From Sphingomonas sp. Mn802worker (GTDB taxonomy: Bacteria > Pseudomonadota > Alphaproteobacteria > Sphingomonadales > Sphingomonadaceae), in NCBI RefSeq assembly GCF_000382485.1, contig NZ_AORY01000012.1, forward strand, positions 432,309 to 496,308: 64,000 nucleotides of DNA. The letters are read 5' to 3'. A program made the position numbers and the translations under genes. Positions 18,248-26,559 of the stretch are shown here, piece after piece; the first letter of the stretch is position 1, and every line of letters starts with the position of its first letter. A model generated the notes under the pieces. The model was not told the DNA's origin and did not search any database. It was given only the letters and a program-made list of their open reading frames with translations.

Positions 18248-19384
18248 TCAGCCGAGCGCGCCGGGCCGCGCCATCGCCTCATTATACAGTGCGGCATAGC
18301 GCTCGATCATCGTGTCCTCGTCGTACAGGGCGCGTGCCTTCACCTGATTGGCGCGCCCGACGCGGGCACGCAGGCCGTGATCGGCGGCGAGCGCCTGGAT
18401 CGCGTCGCGCAAGCGGACCTCGCCGTGATGCTCGGTGATGAACGGCACGTTCTCCTCCGCCACCATCGCGCGCACGTCGCCGACTGGCGGCGCGACGATC
18501 GGCAGCCCCGCCGCCATCGCCTCCACCACGCTGATCGGGAATTGCTCTGACTTGGACGACAGCGCGAGCAAATCGAAATAACGCATGAAGCGGTACGGCC
18601 GGTCGAGGAAGCCAGGCATCACCAGCCGGTCGTCGATCCCCATCGCCAGTGCCGCCTGCTCGATCGCTGCCTTTTCTGGCCCCTCACCCACGATCACCAG
18701 CCGAAACCGAGCCGACACGCCGCCGACGGCGCGGACCAGCTGCGGCAGATCCTTTACCGCGCGTAGGCCCGCAACCGTGCCGATCACCACCTCGTTCGCG
18801 CGTTTGAGGAAGCCGGGAATTGCCTTCGCGTCGGGGTCCTTCGCGTACAGGCCCGTCGCGATGCCGTTCAGGATGCGATGGACACGCGCGCGCGGCTGTT
18901 TCCACGTCTCCAGCGCAATCCGCTCCAGGCTGGTCGACGGCACCACCAGCGCGTGCGCCGCGCCAAGTGCGAGGCGGCGATAGATGTTGCGCTCGCGCTT
19001 CAGTCCGCCCGCTTCGTCGGCGTTGAAGCCGTCCTCGTGGTGGACGAGCGGCGGTGCGCCTTTCGCGAACACGCGCCTGGCCATCACGCCATCGATCGCG
19101 CCCCAATTGTAAGTCAGCACCAGATCGAACCCACGCATATAACGCGCGATCGCCTCGTAGCGCGCGACCGATGGCCGTCCGGTGAGCGGCGGCGCGTTCT
19201 GCGCAATCTCGTAAGCGATGCCGCGATTGATCCGTGCGCGTGCGCCCAGCGCCGCGGGCATTGCCGACACAATCGTATGCCGCGCGCGGTCGCCGAACGC
19301 GTTCATCAGCCGGACCGCGCGCGCCTCCTTTCCGCCCAGATCGAAGGTCGAATGAAGGTGCAGGATCGAGATCGGCCGCGTCAT
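18248..19384 (-). CDS. Glycosyltransferase, GT-B fold (GT1/GT4 group)
   Basis: 378 residues from the ATG at 19384, chosen because ISILHLHSTFDLGGKEARAVRL is the usual first strand and glycine turn of this family. The upstream in-frame starts add only about 12 residues. The C-terminal half has the nucleotide-sugar site: VIGTVAGLRAVKDL, LVIVGEGPEKAAIEQAA, and EQFPISVVEAMAAGLPIVA with the EX7E motif. It would transfer a sugar from a nucleotide donor, probably into a cell-surface glycan. It is 40 bases downstream of the GH130-like gene. Confidence 0.9.
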   Translation of the reverse strand: MTRPISILHLHSTFDLGGKEARAVRLMNAFGDRARHTIVSAMPAALGARARINRGIAYEIAQNAPPLTGRPSVARYEAIARYMRGFDLVLTYNWGAIDGVMARRVFAKGAPPLVHHEDGFNADEAGGLKRERNIYRRLALGAAHALVVPSTSLERIALETWKQPRARVHRILNGIATGLYAKDPDAKAIPGFLKRANEVVIGTVAGLRAVKDLPQLVRAVGGVSARFRLVIVGEGPEKAAIEQAALAMGIDDRLVMPGFLDRPYRFMRYFDLLALSSKSEQFPISVVEAMAAGLPIVAPPVGDVRAMVAEENVPFITEHHGEVRLRDAIQALAADHGLRARVGRANQVKARALYDEDTMIERYAALYNEAMARPGALG

Positions 19385-19424
19385 GCGCGCCGGCATAACC
19401 CGCGAGACGCTAACACGCACCTAC

Positions 19425-20600
19425 CTAGGCGGGTGGCGAGGCGCGCAGGCTGTTCTTCGGAATGTGCGTGATCCGGCACGCGAGATCGGCCTCCCCGCTC
19501 GCGACGATCCAATGGTCGCAGCCATCGACGATGCCGGTCGTGAACACGACATTGTCGAGGTACATCTGCTCTGCCAGCGGCTGGGTCAGCGCCGGTCTGG
19601 GCTCGATCAACGGCGTGTGGCAGGTGGCGATCGTCTTGGACGGATCGTCGAGGTCGAGCAGCGACCAATAGGTGCGATAGATGCCGACCGCGCCGCTCGG
19701 CTCGACGCCGTGCCACAATGTCAGCCAGCCCTCCTGCCCCTCTACGCTGGCGCGCACCGGCTGCGCGCCGCCACCCATCCGCGCGGTCGCGACCGTCGCG
19801 GCGTGCGGGCGGATGCCTGGCTCGTCACACGGCTTCCAGTGCAGTAGATCGGGTGAGGTCGCGAGGTTGATCGACGGTCCCGCGCGCCACGGCGAGTCCG
19901 GCGGATAGGCGAAATACAGGTCGCCGAGCGGCCGCGTCTGCGCCCAGAACTTGCCCGCAATCTGGCCTTCGAAGATCAGCATGTCCTTGTTCTGGTGGTC
20001 GAGCACCACTCCCTCCAGCTGCCAGTCGAGCGCGTCGTCGCTGGAGTACAGCGTCGTTCCCTGCCGCTCCGGACTGACCGAGCAGCTGGTCATGTAGTAG
20101 CGATTGTCGACGCGGCTGATCCGCGCATCCTCGACGCCGTAGCATTGATACGGCCGCTGCGGCGCGATCGCGCGGTCGTAGTGGATCTGCTCGACCCGCG
20201 TGCCATCCGCATTCAACTCGACCGGCAGCAGCCACGACAGCGAGGTCAGCGCCATCACCTTCCAGCCGCCGCCGCGCATCATGAACGTGCGCGGGTCCTT
20301 CGTATCGACCAGCTGCAACGGCCAGGCGTCGAGCGCGTAGGCGCCATCGTCCCAGCGGATCGCGTGGACGTGCCCATCCCTGATCGGCTGGCGCAATGCC
20401 TCGGCCACCCGGACCATCATCAACAGATTGCCGTTCGGCAGGCGCGTGAGCGCGGGATTGAACGCGCCCAGCACGTAAGTCTCGGCGTCGATCCTGCCGG
20501 AAAGCGGCGAGCGCGACAGGTCGACGTCGCGCGGATCGAAGATCAGCGCGTCGTGCGCGAACTCGGGTGCACCTTGCGTCACGCGTAAAGCCGCCAGCAC
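19425..20600 (-). CDS. Glycoside hydrolase/phosphorylase, GH130-like five-bladed beta-propeller
   Basis: 391 residues, no signal peptide, so probably cytoplasmic. Motifs of the GH130 group are visible: GAFNPALTRLPNGNLLMMVRV near 45-65, GVEDARISRVDNRYYMT near 155-172, and a late TTGIVDGCDHWIVASGEAD. Members of GH130 hydrolyse or phosphorolyse beta-mannosides. Which reaction this one performs is not readable. It sits in a same-strand run with a glycosyltransferase and an alpha/beta hydrolase, suggesting a small glycan-related unit. The ATG at 20600 gives a normal family N-terminus. Confidence 0.8.
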   Translation of the reverse strand: MLAALRVTQGAPEFAHDALIFDPRDVDLSRSPLSGRIDAETYVLGAFNPALTRLPNGNLLMMVRVAEALRQPIRDGHVHAIRWDDGAYALDAWPLQLVDTKDPRTFMMRGGGWKVMALTSLSWLLPVELNADGTRVEQIHYDRAIAPQRPYQCYGVEDARISRVDNRYYMTSCSVSPERQGTTLYSSDDALDWQLEGVVLDHQNKDMLIFEGQIAGKFWAQTRPLGDLYFAYPPDSPWRAGPSINLATSPDLLHWKPCDEPGIRPHAATVATARMGGGAQPVRASVEGQEGWLTLWHGVEPSGAVGIYRTYWSLLDLDDPSKTIATCHTPLIEPRPALTQPLAEQMYLDNVVFTTGIVDGCDHWIVASGEADLACRITHIPKNSLRASPPA

Positions 20601-20667
20601 ACTTGGGTCAGTCGGGTCGGGAGCATGGCACGTCCTGATCGGTCATCCGCCCGAGACGATCGAGCGA

Positions 20668-21546
20668 TCAGGCGGGTTCCGCGATCCGTTCGAGCAGTTG
20701 CTCGACCGCGGCGAGCGCAACCGGCTCTGACAATGTCGGCACGTGACCGACACGCGGCACCGTGACCAGCCTTGAGTGCGACGCACTCGCCGCCATCCGC
20801 TCGGCGGTCGCGGCCGACAGCATGTCCGATCGCTCGCCACGCACGATCAGCGTCGGCACGTGCGACAAGGCAGCGAAGGCGCGCCACATGTCCGGCCCCG
20901 CCTCGTTGCCGGGCAGTCGGAACGGCTCCGCAATGCGCGCGTCGTAATCGAGCACGACGCGCCCGGCGCTGCTCAGGCGGTAGATGCGCTTTGCCATCGC
21001 AAGCCAATCCTCGATCCGCCAGTCGGGATATACGGCGCCGCTCGATTCCTGCAGCCCGCGTGCGGCGTGCATCCAGGTTGGGTGGTTGCTCGATTTGCCG
21101 ACATAGCCGCGCACCCGCGCCAGCCCCGCCGGCTCGATCTCGGGTCCGATGTCGTTCAGGACCGCGCCTGCGATCCGGTCGGGCATCATGCCGGCAAGCA
21201 GCATCGCGACGATCCCGCCCAGCGACGTGCCGACCGCGACGAACCGGTCGATCCCCGCCGCCTCCACCAAGCCCGCGATATCCTGCGCATAGGTCAGCGG
21301 GACATAGCTCATCGGATCCTTGGCGTAGCCGCTTTCGCCGCGCCCGCGGAACTCGACCGCCAGCACGCGCCACTCAGGCGACAGCTGCTGCGCCAGCGCC
21401 GCGAAGTCGCGCGCATTGCGCGTCAGCCCGGGCATGCACAGGAGTACAGGCTTGCGCGCGTCACCCGGATAGTCGCGCGCATGCAGCCGCAATCCGTCGG
21501 CCGACCACCAGTAGAAGTCCGCGAAACTCGCCTCGTTTCCTGCCAC
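20668..21546 (-). CDS. Alpha/beta hydrolase
   Basis: About 292 residues from the GTG at 21546. An ATG at 21585 in the same frame would add 13 residues and share a CATG with the divergent selO start. Alpha/beta-hydrolase landmarks: PVLLCMPGLTRNARDFAALA (oxyanion region), VEFRGRGESGYAKDP, nucleophile elbow VGTSLGGIVAM, acid in LIVRGERSDMLSA and His in PRVGHVPTL. There is no signal peptide, so it is cytoplasmic. Substrate unknown. It heads the run that continues with the GH130-like protein, the glycosyltransferase and the flavoprotein. Confidence 0.88.
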   Translation of the reverse strand: MAGNEASFADFYWWSADGLRLHARDYPGDARKPVLLCMPGLTRNARDFAALAQQLSPEWRVLAVEFRGRGESGYAKDPMSYVPLTYAQDIAGLVEAAGIDRFVAVGTSLGGIVAMLLAGMMPDRIAGAVLNDIGPEIEPAGLARVRGYVGKSSNHPTWMHAARGLQESSGAVYPDWRIEDWLAMAKRIYRLSSAGRVVLDYDARIAEPFRLPGNEAGPDMWRAFAALSHVPTLIVRGERSDMLSAATAERMAASASHSRLVTVPRVGHVPTLSEPVALAAVEQLLERIAEPA

Positions 21547-21583
21547 GCTTGTACCCCGGTCGCCGTGGCCCCCATATCGACGC

Positions 21584-22993
21584 ATGCCGACCGACCCGCA
21601 AGCGTACCGCCCGCAGATGACGATCATGCAACTGGGAGACGGCTTCTACGATCCGGTCGACGCGGCCGCTTTCCCGCAGACGATCCTGCGCTTCCGCAAC
21701 GATCGCGCGGCCAACGAGGTCGGTCTCGACGCGCTGAGCGACGAGGAGTGGCTGACGCACTTCGGTCGGTTCGTGCCCTTGCCGGACACGCTGCCGCGGC
21801 CGCTCGCGCTGCGCTACCACGGCCATCAGTTCCGCACCTATAATCCCGATTTGGGCGACGGGCGCGGCTTCACCTTCGCGCAACTGCGTGACCGGCGCGG
21901 CCGACTGATGGACCTCGGCACCAAGGGTTCGGGCCAGACGCCGTGGAGCCGTTTCGGCGATGGTCGCCTGACGCTGAAGGGGGGCGTGCGCGAGGTGCTG
22001 GCGAGCGAGATGCTCGAGGCGCTGGGCGTGCCGACCTCGCGCAGCTTTTCGTTGATCGAAACCGGTGAGGCGCTGGAACGGGGCGACGAACCCTCGCCCA
22101 CGCGCTCGGCGGTGTTGGTGCGGCTGAGCCACGGCCACATCCGCATCGGCACGTTCCAGCGGCTCGCCTACCACCGCGATGAGGGCGGCTTGCGCAAGCT
22201 CACCGCCTATGTGCTGCGCAACCTTTACGGTGAGGACAACGATGATCCCGTGCGCCTGCTCGACCTGGTCGTTCAGCGCACCGCGACGCTCGTCGCACGC
22301 TACATGGCGGCGGGGTTCGTCCACGGCGTGCTCAATTCGGACAACATCAACGTGACCGGCGAAAGCTTCGACTACGGCCCGTGGCGGTTTGCACCCACGT
22401 GGGATCCAGGCACCGTCGCGGCCTATTTCGATCACGCCGGGCTCTACGCCCTCGGTCGCCAGCCCGAAGCGATCCATTGGGATGCGATGCAGCTGGCGGT
22501 ATCGCTGCGCCAGATCAGCGACGCCGAACCGCTGATCGCGGCGCTCGACCGCTTTCCCGAGCATTACCAGCGCGCGGTCACGTCCGCGATCCTGTGGCGG
22601 CTCGGGCGACGCTCACGCGAGCACGAGCGCGATCGCGCGCTGGTGCAGGCGGTCGAGCGTGCGCTGCGCGGCACTGGCGTTCAGATCGAACGCTTCTTCT
22701 TCGACGTGTTCGCGCAAGCACTGCCTGCGAGCTACGGCGCGCAATGGGACGACGTACGCGCCGCGCTCGACGGCTACGAACCGCGTCGAGCGCGCGACCA
22801 CGCCTTCTGGGATGGTGAGCCGTGCGCGATGCTGATCGACGAGGTTGAGGAAAAAATCTGGGCCGCGATCGATCGTGACGACGATTGGCAGCCATTTCAT
22901 GCCAAGGTGACACGCATCCGCCAAATGGAACAAGCGCTCGGCGACTGCCCCTTTTACTCGCCCCTTATTACGGTAAGGAACCGAAATGGGTGA
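21584..22993 (+). CDS. selO: Protein adenylyltransferase SelO (YdiU/UPF0061)
   Basis: 469 residues, pseudokinase fold. SelO transfers AMP from ATP to Ser/Thr/Tyr of target proteins in redox control. Conserved blocks: ALRYHGHQFRTYNPDLGDGRG, MDLGTKGSGQTPWSR with the nucleotide-binding Lys, and the inverted active-site block HGVLNSDN then DYGPW with the metal-binding Asn/Asp. The C-terminal selenocysteine or Cys position of eukaryotic SelO is absent, and the protein ends at ITVRNRNG. Its last eight bases overlap the astD gene. It is divergent from the hydrolase gene with a very short spacer. Confidence 0.95.
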   Translation: MPTDPQAYRPQMTIMQLGDGFYDPVDAAAFPQTILRFRNDRAANEVGLDALSDEEWLTHFGRFVPLPDTLPRPLALRYHGHQFRTYNPDLGDGRGFTFAQLRDRRGRLMDLGTKGSGQTPWSRFGDGRLTLKGGVREVLASEMLEALGVPTSRSFSLIETGEALERGDEPSPTRSAVLVRLSHGHIRIGTFQRLAYHRDEGGLRKLTAYVLRNLYGEDNDDPVRLLDLVVQRTATLVARYMAAGFVHGVLNSDNINVTGESFDYGPWRFAPTWDPGTVAAYFDHAGLYALGRQPEAIHWDAMQLAVSLRQISDAEPLIAALDRFPEHYQRAVTSAILWRLGRRSREHERDRALVQAVERALRGTGVQIERFFFDVFAQALPASYGAQWDDVRAALDGYEPRRARDHAFWDGEPCAMLIDEVEEKIWAAIDRDDDWQPFHAKVTRIRQMEQALGDCPFYSPLITVRNRNG

Positions 22994-24395
22994 GTTGATC
23001 TCGTTTGAGCCCGCGACGGGTGCAGAACTGTGGCGCGGCGCGACGAGCGATGTCGACCTGGAGGTCGCAACCGCGCGCGACGGCTGGGTCGCCTGGGCGG
23101 CGCGTCCCGTCACCTTCCGTATCGAGACGATGCGCCGCTTCGCCAACGTGGTGCGCCAGCGTGCCGACGCCTTCGCCGACGTGATCGCACGCGAAACGGG
23201 CAAGCCGCTGTGGGAAGCGAAGACCGAGGTCGATTCGGTCATCGCCAAGGTCGACATATCGGTCAGCGCCTATGCCGAGCGGACCGCGCAGCGGCGGATG
23301 GACGCGCCGATGGGCAGCCGCATGGCGCTCCGCCACAAGCCGCATGGCGTGCTGGCGGTGCTCGGCCCCTACAATTTTCCCGCGCATCTGCCCAACGGGC
23401 ACATCGTGCCGGCGCTGATCGCGGGCAACGCGGTGGTGTTCAAACCGTCGGAGAAGACGCCCGCGACCGGCGTGTTCCTGTGCGAGTGCATCCACGCCGC
23501 CGGGGTGCCCGAGGAATGCATGCGCGTCGTGATCGGCGGCCCCGACGAAGGCCGGAAGCTCGCCGCGCACGACGGGATCGACGGCCTGCTGTTCACCGGC
23601 TCGGCACGCACCGGCCTCGCGCTCAACCGCGCCTTTGCCGAAAAGCCGGAGAAGATCCTCGCGCTCGAGATGGGCGGCAACAACCCCATCATCGTGTGGG
23701 ACACCCCCGACCTCGCCACCGCTGCGGTGCTGGTGGCGCAATCGGCCTTCACGACCGCCGGCCAGCGCTGCACTGCGGCGCGCCGCCTGATCGTGCAGGA
23801 AAGCTTGGCCGAGGAGTTTCTGGCCGAGCTCAACCGGCTGACCGGGCGTCTGATCGTCGGTCGCCCGCACGACGATCCGCAGCCGTTCATGGGTCCCGTG
23901 ATCGACAACGAGGCGGCCGACGGGCTGACCGAAAGCTTCCTCGCGCTGATGATGCGTGGCGGTCGTCCCATCCGCCACATGGCGCGGCCCGATCCCGATC
24001 GACCTTTGCTCACGCCGGGCATCATCGACGTGACCGACCTGCCGGATCGCCCCGATATCGAGCTGTTCGGCCCCCTGCTCCAGGTGATCCGCGTCGATGA
24101 TTTCGACGCCGCGATCGCGGAAGCGAACAATACCCGCTACGGCCTGTCCGCCTCGCTCGTCAGCCAGACGCCGATCCTCTACGACCGTTTCTGGGCGGGC
24201 GCGCGCGCCGGGATCGTCAACTGGAACAAGCCGACCAACGGTGCGTCATCGTCGGCACCGTTCGGTGGCATCGGCTGGTCGGGCAACCATCGCCCAAGCG
24301 CTTATTATGCGGCGGACTATTGCGCCTATCCCGTCGTCTCGAACGAGGCGGAGGCTGCGCGCGCATCGATCGGCATCGGGCTCGCCGACGCATAG
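22986..24395 (+). CDS. astD: N-succinylglutamate 5-semialdehyde dehydrogenase
   Basis: 469 residues, aldehyde dehydrogenase superfamily. Active-site features: GPYNFPAHLPNGHIVPAL, LEMGGNNPIIVWD with the general-base Glu, and TTAGQRCTAARR with the nucleophilic Cys. The C-terminal SSAPFGGIGWSGNHRPSAYY and CAYPV segments are characteristic of AstD, which makes succinylglutamate in the arginine succinyltransferase pathway. None of astA, astB, astC or astE is in the window. It overlaps selO by eight bases, so translation is likely coupled. The physiological substrate could therefore be broader than the family name says. Confidence 0.9.
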   Translation: MGELISFEPATGAELWRGATSDVDLEVATARDGWVAWAARPVTFRIETMRRFANVVRQRADAFADVIARETGKPLWEAKTEVDSVIAKVDISVSAYAERTAQRRMDAPMGSRMALRHKPHGVLAVLGPYNFPAHLPNGHIVPALIAGNAVVFKPSEKTPATGVFLCECIHAAGVPEECMRVVIGGPDEGRKLAAHDGIDGLLFTGSARTGLALNRAFAEKPEKILALEMGGNNPIIVWDTPDLATAAVLVAQSAFTTAGQRCTAARRLIVQESLAEEFLAELNRLTGRLIVGRPHDDPQPFMGPVIDNEAADGLTESFLALMMRGGRPIRHMARPDPDRPLLTPGIIDVTDLPDRPDIELFGPLLQVIRVDDFDAAIAEANNTRYGLSASLVSQTPILYDRFWAGARAGIVNWNKPTNGASSSAPFGGIGWSGNHRPSAYYAADYCAYPVVSNEAEAARASIGIGLADA

Positions 24396-24439
24396 ACCGT
24401 CGCCAACGCGGCAGAAAATACAAACGGGGGAATGACAAC

Positions 24440-25393
24440 ATGGCAAGCGGGCTGGTCGCATTGCTCGACGATATCGCGGGCCTGACCCGCCTCGCCGCCG
24501 CCTCGCTCGACGACGTGGCGGGTGCCGCAGCGAAGGCAGGCACCAAGGCGGCGGGCGTCGTGGTCGACGATACCGCAGTGACGCCGCGCTACGTCGTCGG
24601 CTTATCACCCAAGCGCGAACTTCCGATCATCGGCAAGATCGCGCTCGGCTCGATCCGCAACAAGCTGCTGTTCCTGCTCCCCGCCGCACTGATCCTCAGC
24701 GCATTCGCGCCATGGGCGATCACGCCGCTGCTGATGCTGGGCGGTCTGTACCTCTGCTTCGAGGGCGCGGAGAAGGTGATCGAGGCCGTGTCGGGCGGGC
24801 ACGGCGAGGAGGAAGAAGCCGCGCCGACCGATCCGGTCGAGTTGGAAAAGCAGAAGGTCGCGGGCGCGGTCCGCACCGACTTCATCCTTTCGGCCGAGAT
24901 CATGGCGATCGCGCTCGGCGAGGTCAGCGACACGCCGATCCTGACGCAGGCGATCACGCTGATCATCGTCGCGGTGGCGATCACCGCAGGCGTCTACGGC
25001 GTCGTCGCGCTGATCGTGAAGGCGGACGACATCGGGCTTCATCTCGCCAAGCAACGCTCGGGCGCGCTCCAGGCGATCGGGCTCGGGCTGGTGAAGGGCG
25101 TACCCGTCATGATGCGCTGGCTGGCGGTGATCGGGACCGCGGCGATGATCTGGGTCGGCGGCGGCATCCTGCTGCACGGGATGGAGGAGCTCGGTCTCGC
25201 CGGGCTGGCCCACGTCGTTCACCACGCGTCCGAGGTGGCGGGGAAGTCGACGGGCGCGCTCGGCGGCGCGGTCGCCTGGATCGTCACCGCGGCCTTGTCG
25301 GGCGTGGTCGGGCTAATCGTCGGCGGACTGGTCGCGCTGATCGTGCACCACGTGCAACGGGCACGCGGTAAGCACGGCGACGCGGCGCACTGA
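24440..25393 (+). CDS. DUF808 family inner-membrane protein (YedI-like)
   Basis: 317 residues from the ATG at 24440, which has a strong GGGGGA Shine-Dalgarno sequence nine bases upstream. The N-terminus (ASGLVALLDDIAGLTRLAAASLDDVAGAAAKAG) and the DDTAVTPRYVVGL segment are hallmarks of DUF808. Hydrophobic helices follow: LLFLLPAALILSAF, TPLLMLGGLYLCFEG, ITLIIVAVAITAGVYGVVALIV, LAVIGTAAMIWVGGGILL and a final pair near 270-305. A charged loop (GEEEEAAPTD) lies near 122-135. Function of the family is unknown. Confidence 0.9.
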   Translation: MASGLVALLDDIAGLTRLAAASLDDVAGAAAKAGTKAAGVVVDDTAVTPRYVVGLSPKRELPIIGKIALGSIRNKLLFLLPAALILSAFAPWAITPLLMLGGLYLCFEGAEKVIEAVSGGHGEEEEAAPTDPVELEKQKVAGAVRTDFILSAEIMAIALGEVSDTPILTQAITLIIVAVAITAGVYGVVALIVKADDIGLHLAKQRSGALQAIGLGLVKGVPVMMRWLAVIGTAAMIWVGGGILLHGMEELGLAGLAHVVHHASEVAGKSTGALGGAVAWIVTAALSGVVGLIVGGLVALIVHHVQRARGKHGDAAH

Positions 25394-25463
25394 AACCTCG
25401 ACTACGCGCGGCGCAAGCCTTGCTGGTTTGCTTGGGCGCGCCAGTGAGGCCATCTGCCAAAGC

Positions 25464-26252
25464 ATGGCAAGTCTGCTTGATCCCGACGCGCGCGGTCGCG
25501 TCATCCTCGTCGGTGCGGGTCCGGGCGATCCCGGGCTGCTGACCGTCCGCGCGGTGGAGGCGCTCAAGTGCGCCGATGTCGTCGTCCATGACGGCTTGAT
25601 CGACCCACGCGTGCTCGACATCGCGCCTGCCACGGCGCAGCGCATCTCGGTCGCGAAGCGCCGCGCGCGCCACACCCTGCCGCAGGACGCGATCAACGCG
25701 CTTATCGTCGCGCACGTCCGCGCCGGATCGGTCGTCGTGCGGCTGAAGGGCGGCGACCCGTTCATCTTCGGGCGCGGCGGCGAGGAGGTCGAGGCGGTGC
25801 GCGCCGCTGGCCTGCCCGTAGAGGTCATCCCCGGTGTGTCGGCGGCGCTGGGTTGCGCGGCGGAGGCGATGCTGCCGCTCACCCACCGCGACCATGCCAG
25901 CGCGGTCAGCTTCGTCGCCGGACAGTGCAAGGGACTGAGCGAGCAGGATTGGTCGGGCCTCGCCGGCCAAGGCCGCACGCTCGTCATCTACATGGGCGTC
26001 GCAACCGCGGATCAGATCGCGGACAAGCTGATGGCGGACGGAGTCGCGCCCGATATGCCGGTCGCGGTGCTCGAAAAGGGTACGCAGCCCGACCACCGCG
26101 CGTTGCGTACCCTGCTCGCCGATCTCGGCGCGATGATGACGCGCGAGCGTGTCGCCAGCCCCGCGATCATCGTCGTCGGCGAGGTGGTCGAATTGTCAGA
26201 TGCCGAGAACCGGTTGGCGGGCTATGTCCGCACCGCGGAGACATTTGCGTGA
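25464..26252 (+). CDS. cobA: Uroporphyrinogen-III C-methyltransferase (siroheme precursor synthesis)
   Basis: 262 residues from the ATG at 25464. SAM-dependent methyltransferase of the CobA/CysG C-terminal type: VGAGPGDPGLLTVRAVEAL, VVRLKGGDPFIFGRGGEEV, GVSAALGCAAEAMLPLTHR and VYMGV-type later block. It makes precorrin-2, the first step to siroheme, the cofactor of the sulfite reductase encoded downstream. The dehydrogenase/ferrochelatase half of CysG is missing and must be supplied elsewhere. It opens the sulfate-assimilation operon: cobA, DUF2849, cysI, DUF934, cysH. Confidence 0.94.
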   Translation: MASLLDPDARGRVILVGAGPGDPGLLTVRAVEALKCADVVVHDGLIDPRVLDIAPATAQRISVAKRRARHTLPQDAINALIVAHVRAGSVVVRLKGGDPFIFGRGGEEVEAVRAAGLPVEVIPGVSAALGCAAEAMLPLTHRDHASAVSFVAGQCKGLSEQDWSGLAGQGRTLVIYMGVATADQIADKLMADGVAPDMPVAVLEKGTQPDHRALRTLLADLGAMMTRERVASPAIIVVGEVVELSDAENRLAGYVRTAETFA

Positions 26253-26262
26253 AGGTAATGGC

Positions 26263-26559
26263 GTGAAACTGGTGACGGGCAACGATCTGCCGAGCGGCGA
26301 CGTGATCTGGTGGACAGGCCAGGGTTGGTCGCGCCACATCGAGGAAGCGGTGGATGCCGGCGACCATGCCGAGGCGATCGCACGCGCGGAGGAAGCTTCG
26401 CGCCGCGTCAACGTGCCTTATGTAATCGAGGGTGTCGCAACTGCGGACGGCCCCCGACCTGCACACATCAAGGATCGTATTCGCGCGCTCGGGCCTACCG
26501 TCCGCCCCGACCTGACATTGAAGCCGGCTGATCCCACTGCCGGAAGCTGGGTAATCTGA
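26263..26559 (+). CDS. DUF2849 family protein
   Basis: 98 residues from the GTG at 26263, with GAAGG seven bases upstream. The start is ten bases after the cobA stop. Short, acidic and soluble (VTGNDLPSGDVIWWTGQGWSR, then EAIARAEEASRRVNVPYVIEG). This small family is found almost only between cobA/cysG and cysI in alphaproteobacteria. Its role in sulfite reduction is not known; delivery of electrons or siroheme is a guess. The stop overlaps the cysI start by one base (TGATG). Confidence 0.9.
   Translation: MKLVTGNDLPSGDVIWWTGQGWSRHIEEAVDAGDHAEAIARAEEASRRVNVPYVIEGVATADGPRPAHIKDRIRALGPTVRPDLTLKPADPTAGSWVI

Noticed and set aside
20776..21843. 355-residue plus-strand frame across the alpha/beta hydrolase and the start of selO
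   Set aside because: It overlaps two genes with clear active-site motifs and is Arg/His-rich like other shadows.
25394..25463. Imperfect inverted repeat (AAGC...GCTT) upstream of cobA as a sulfur-regulator site
   Set aside because: The arms are only four to five bases long and match no known CysB-type or riboswitch pattern well enough to report.
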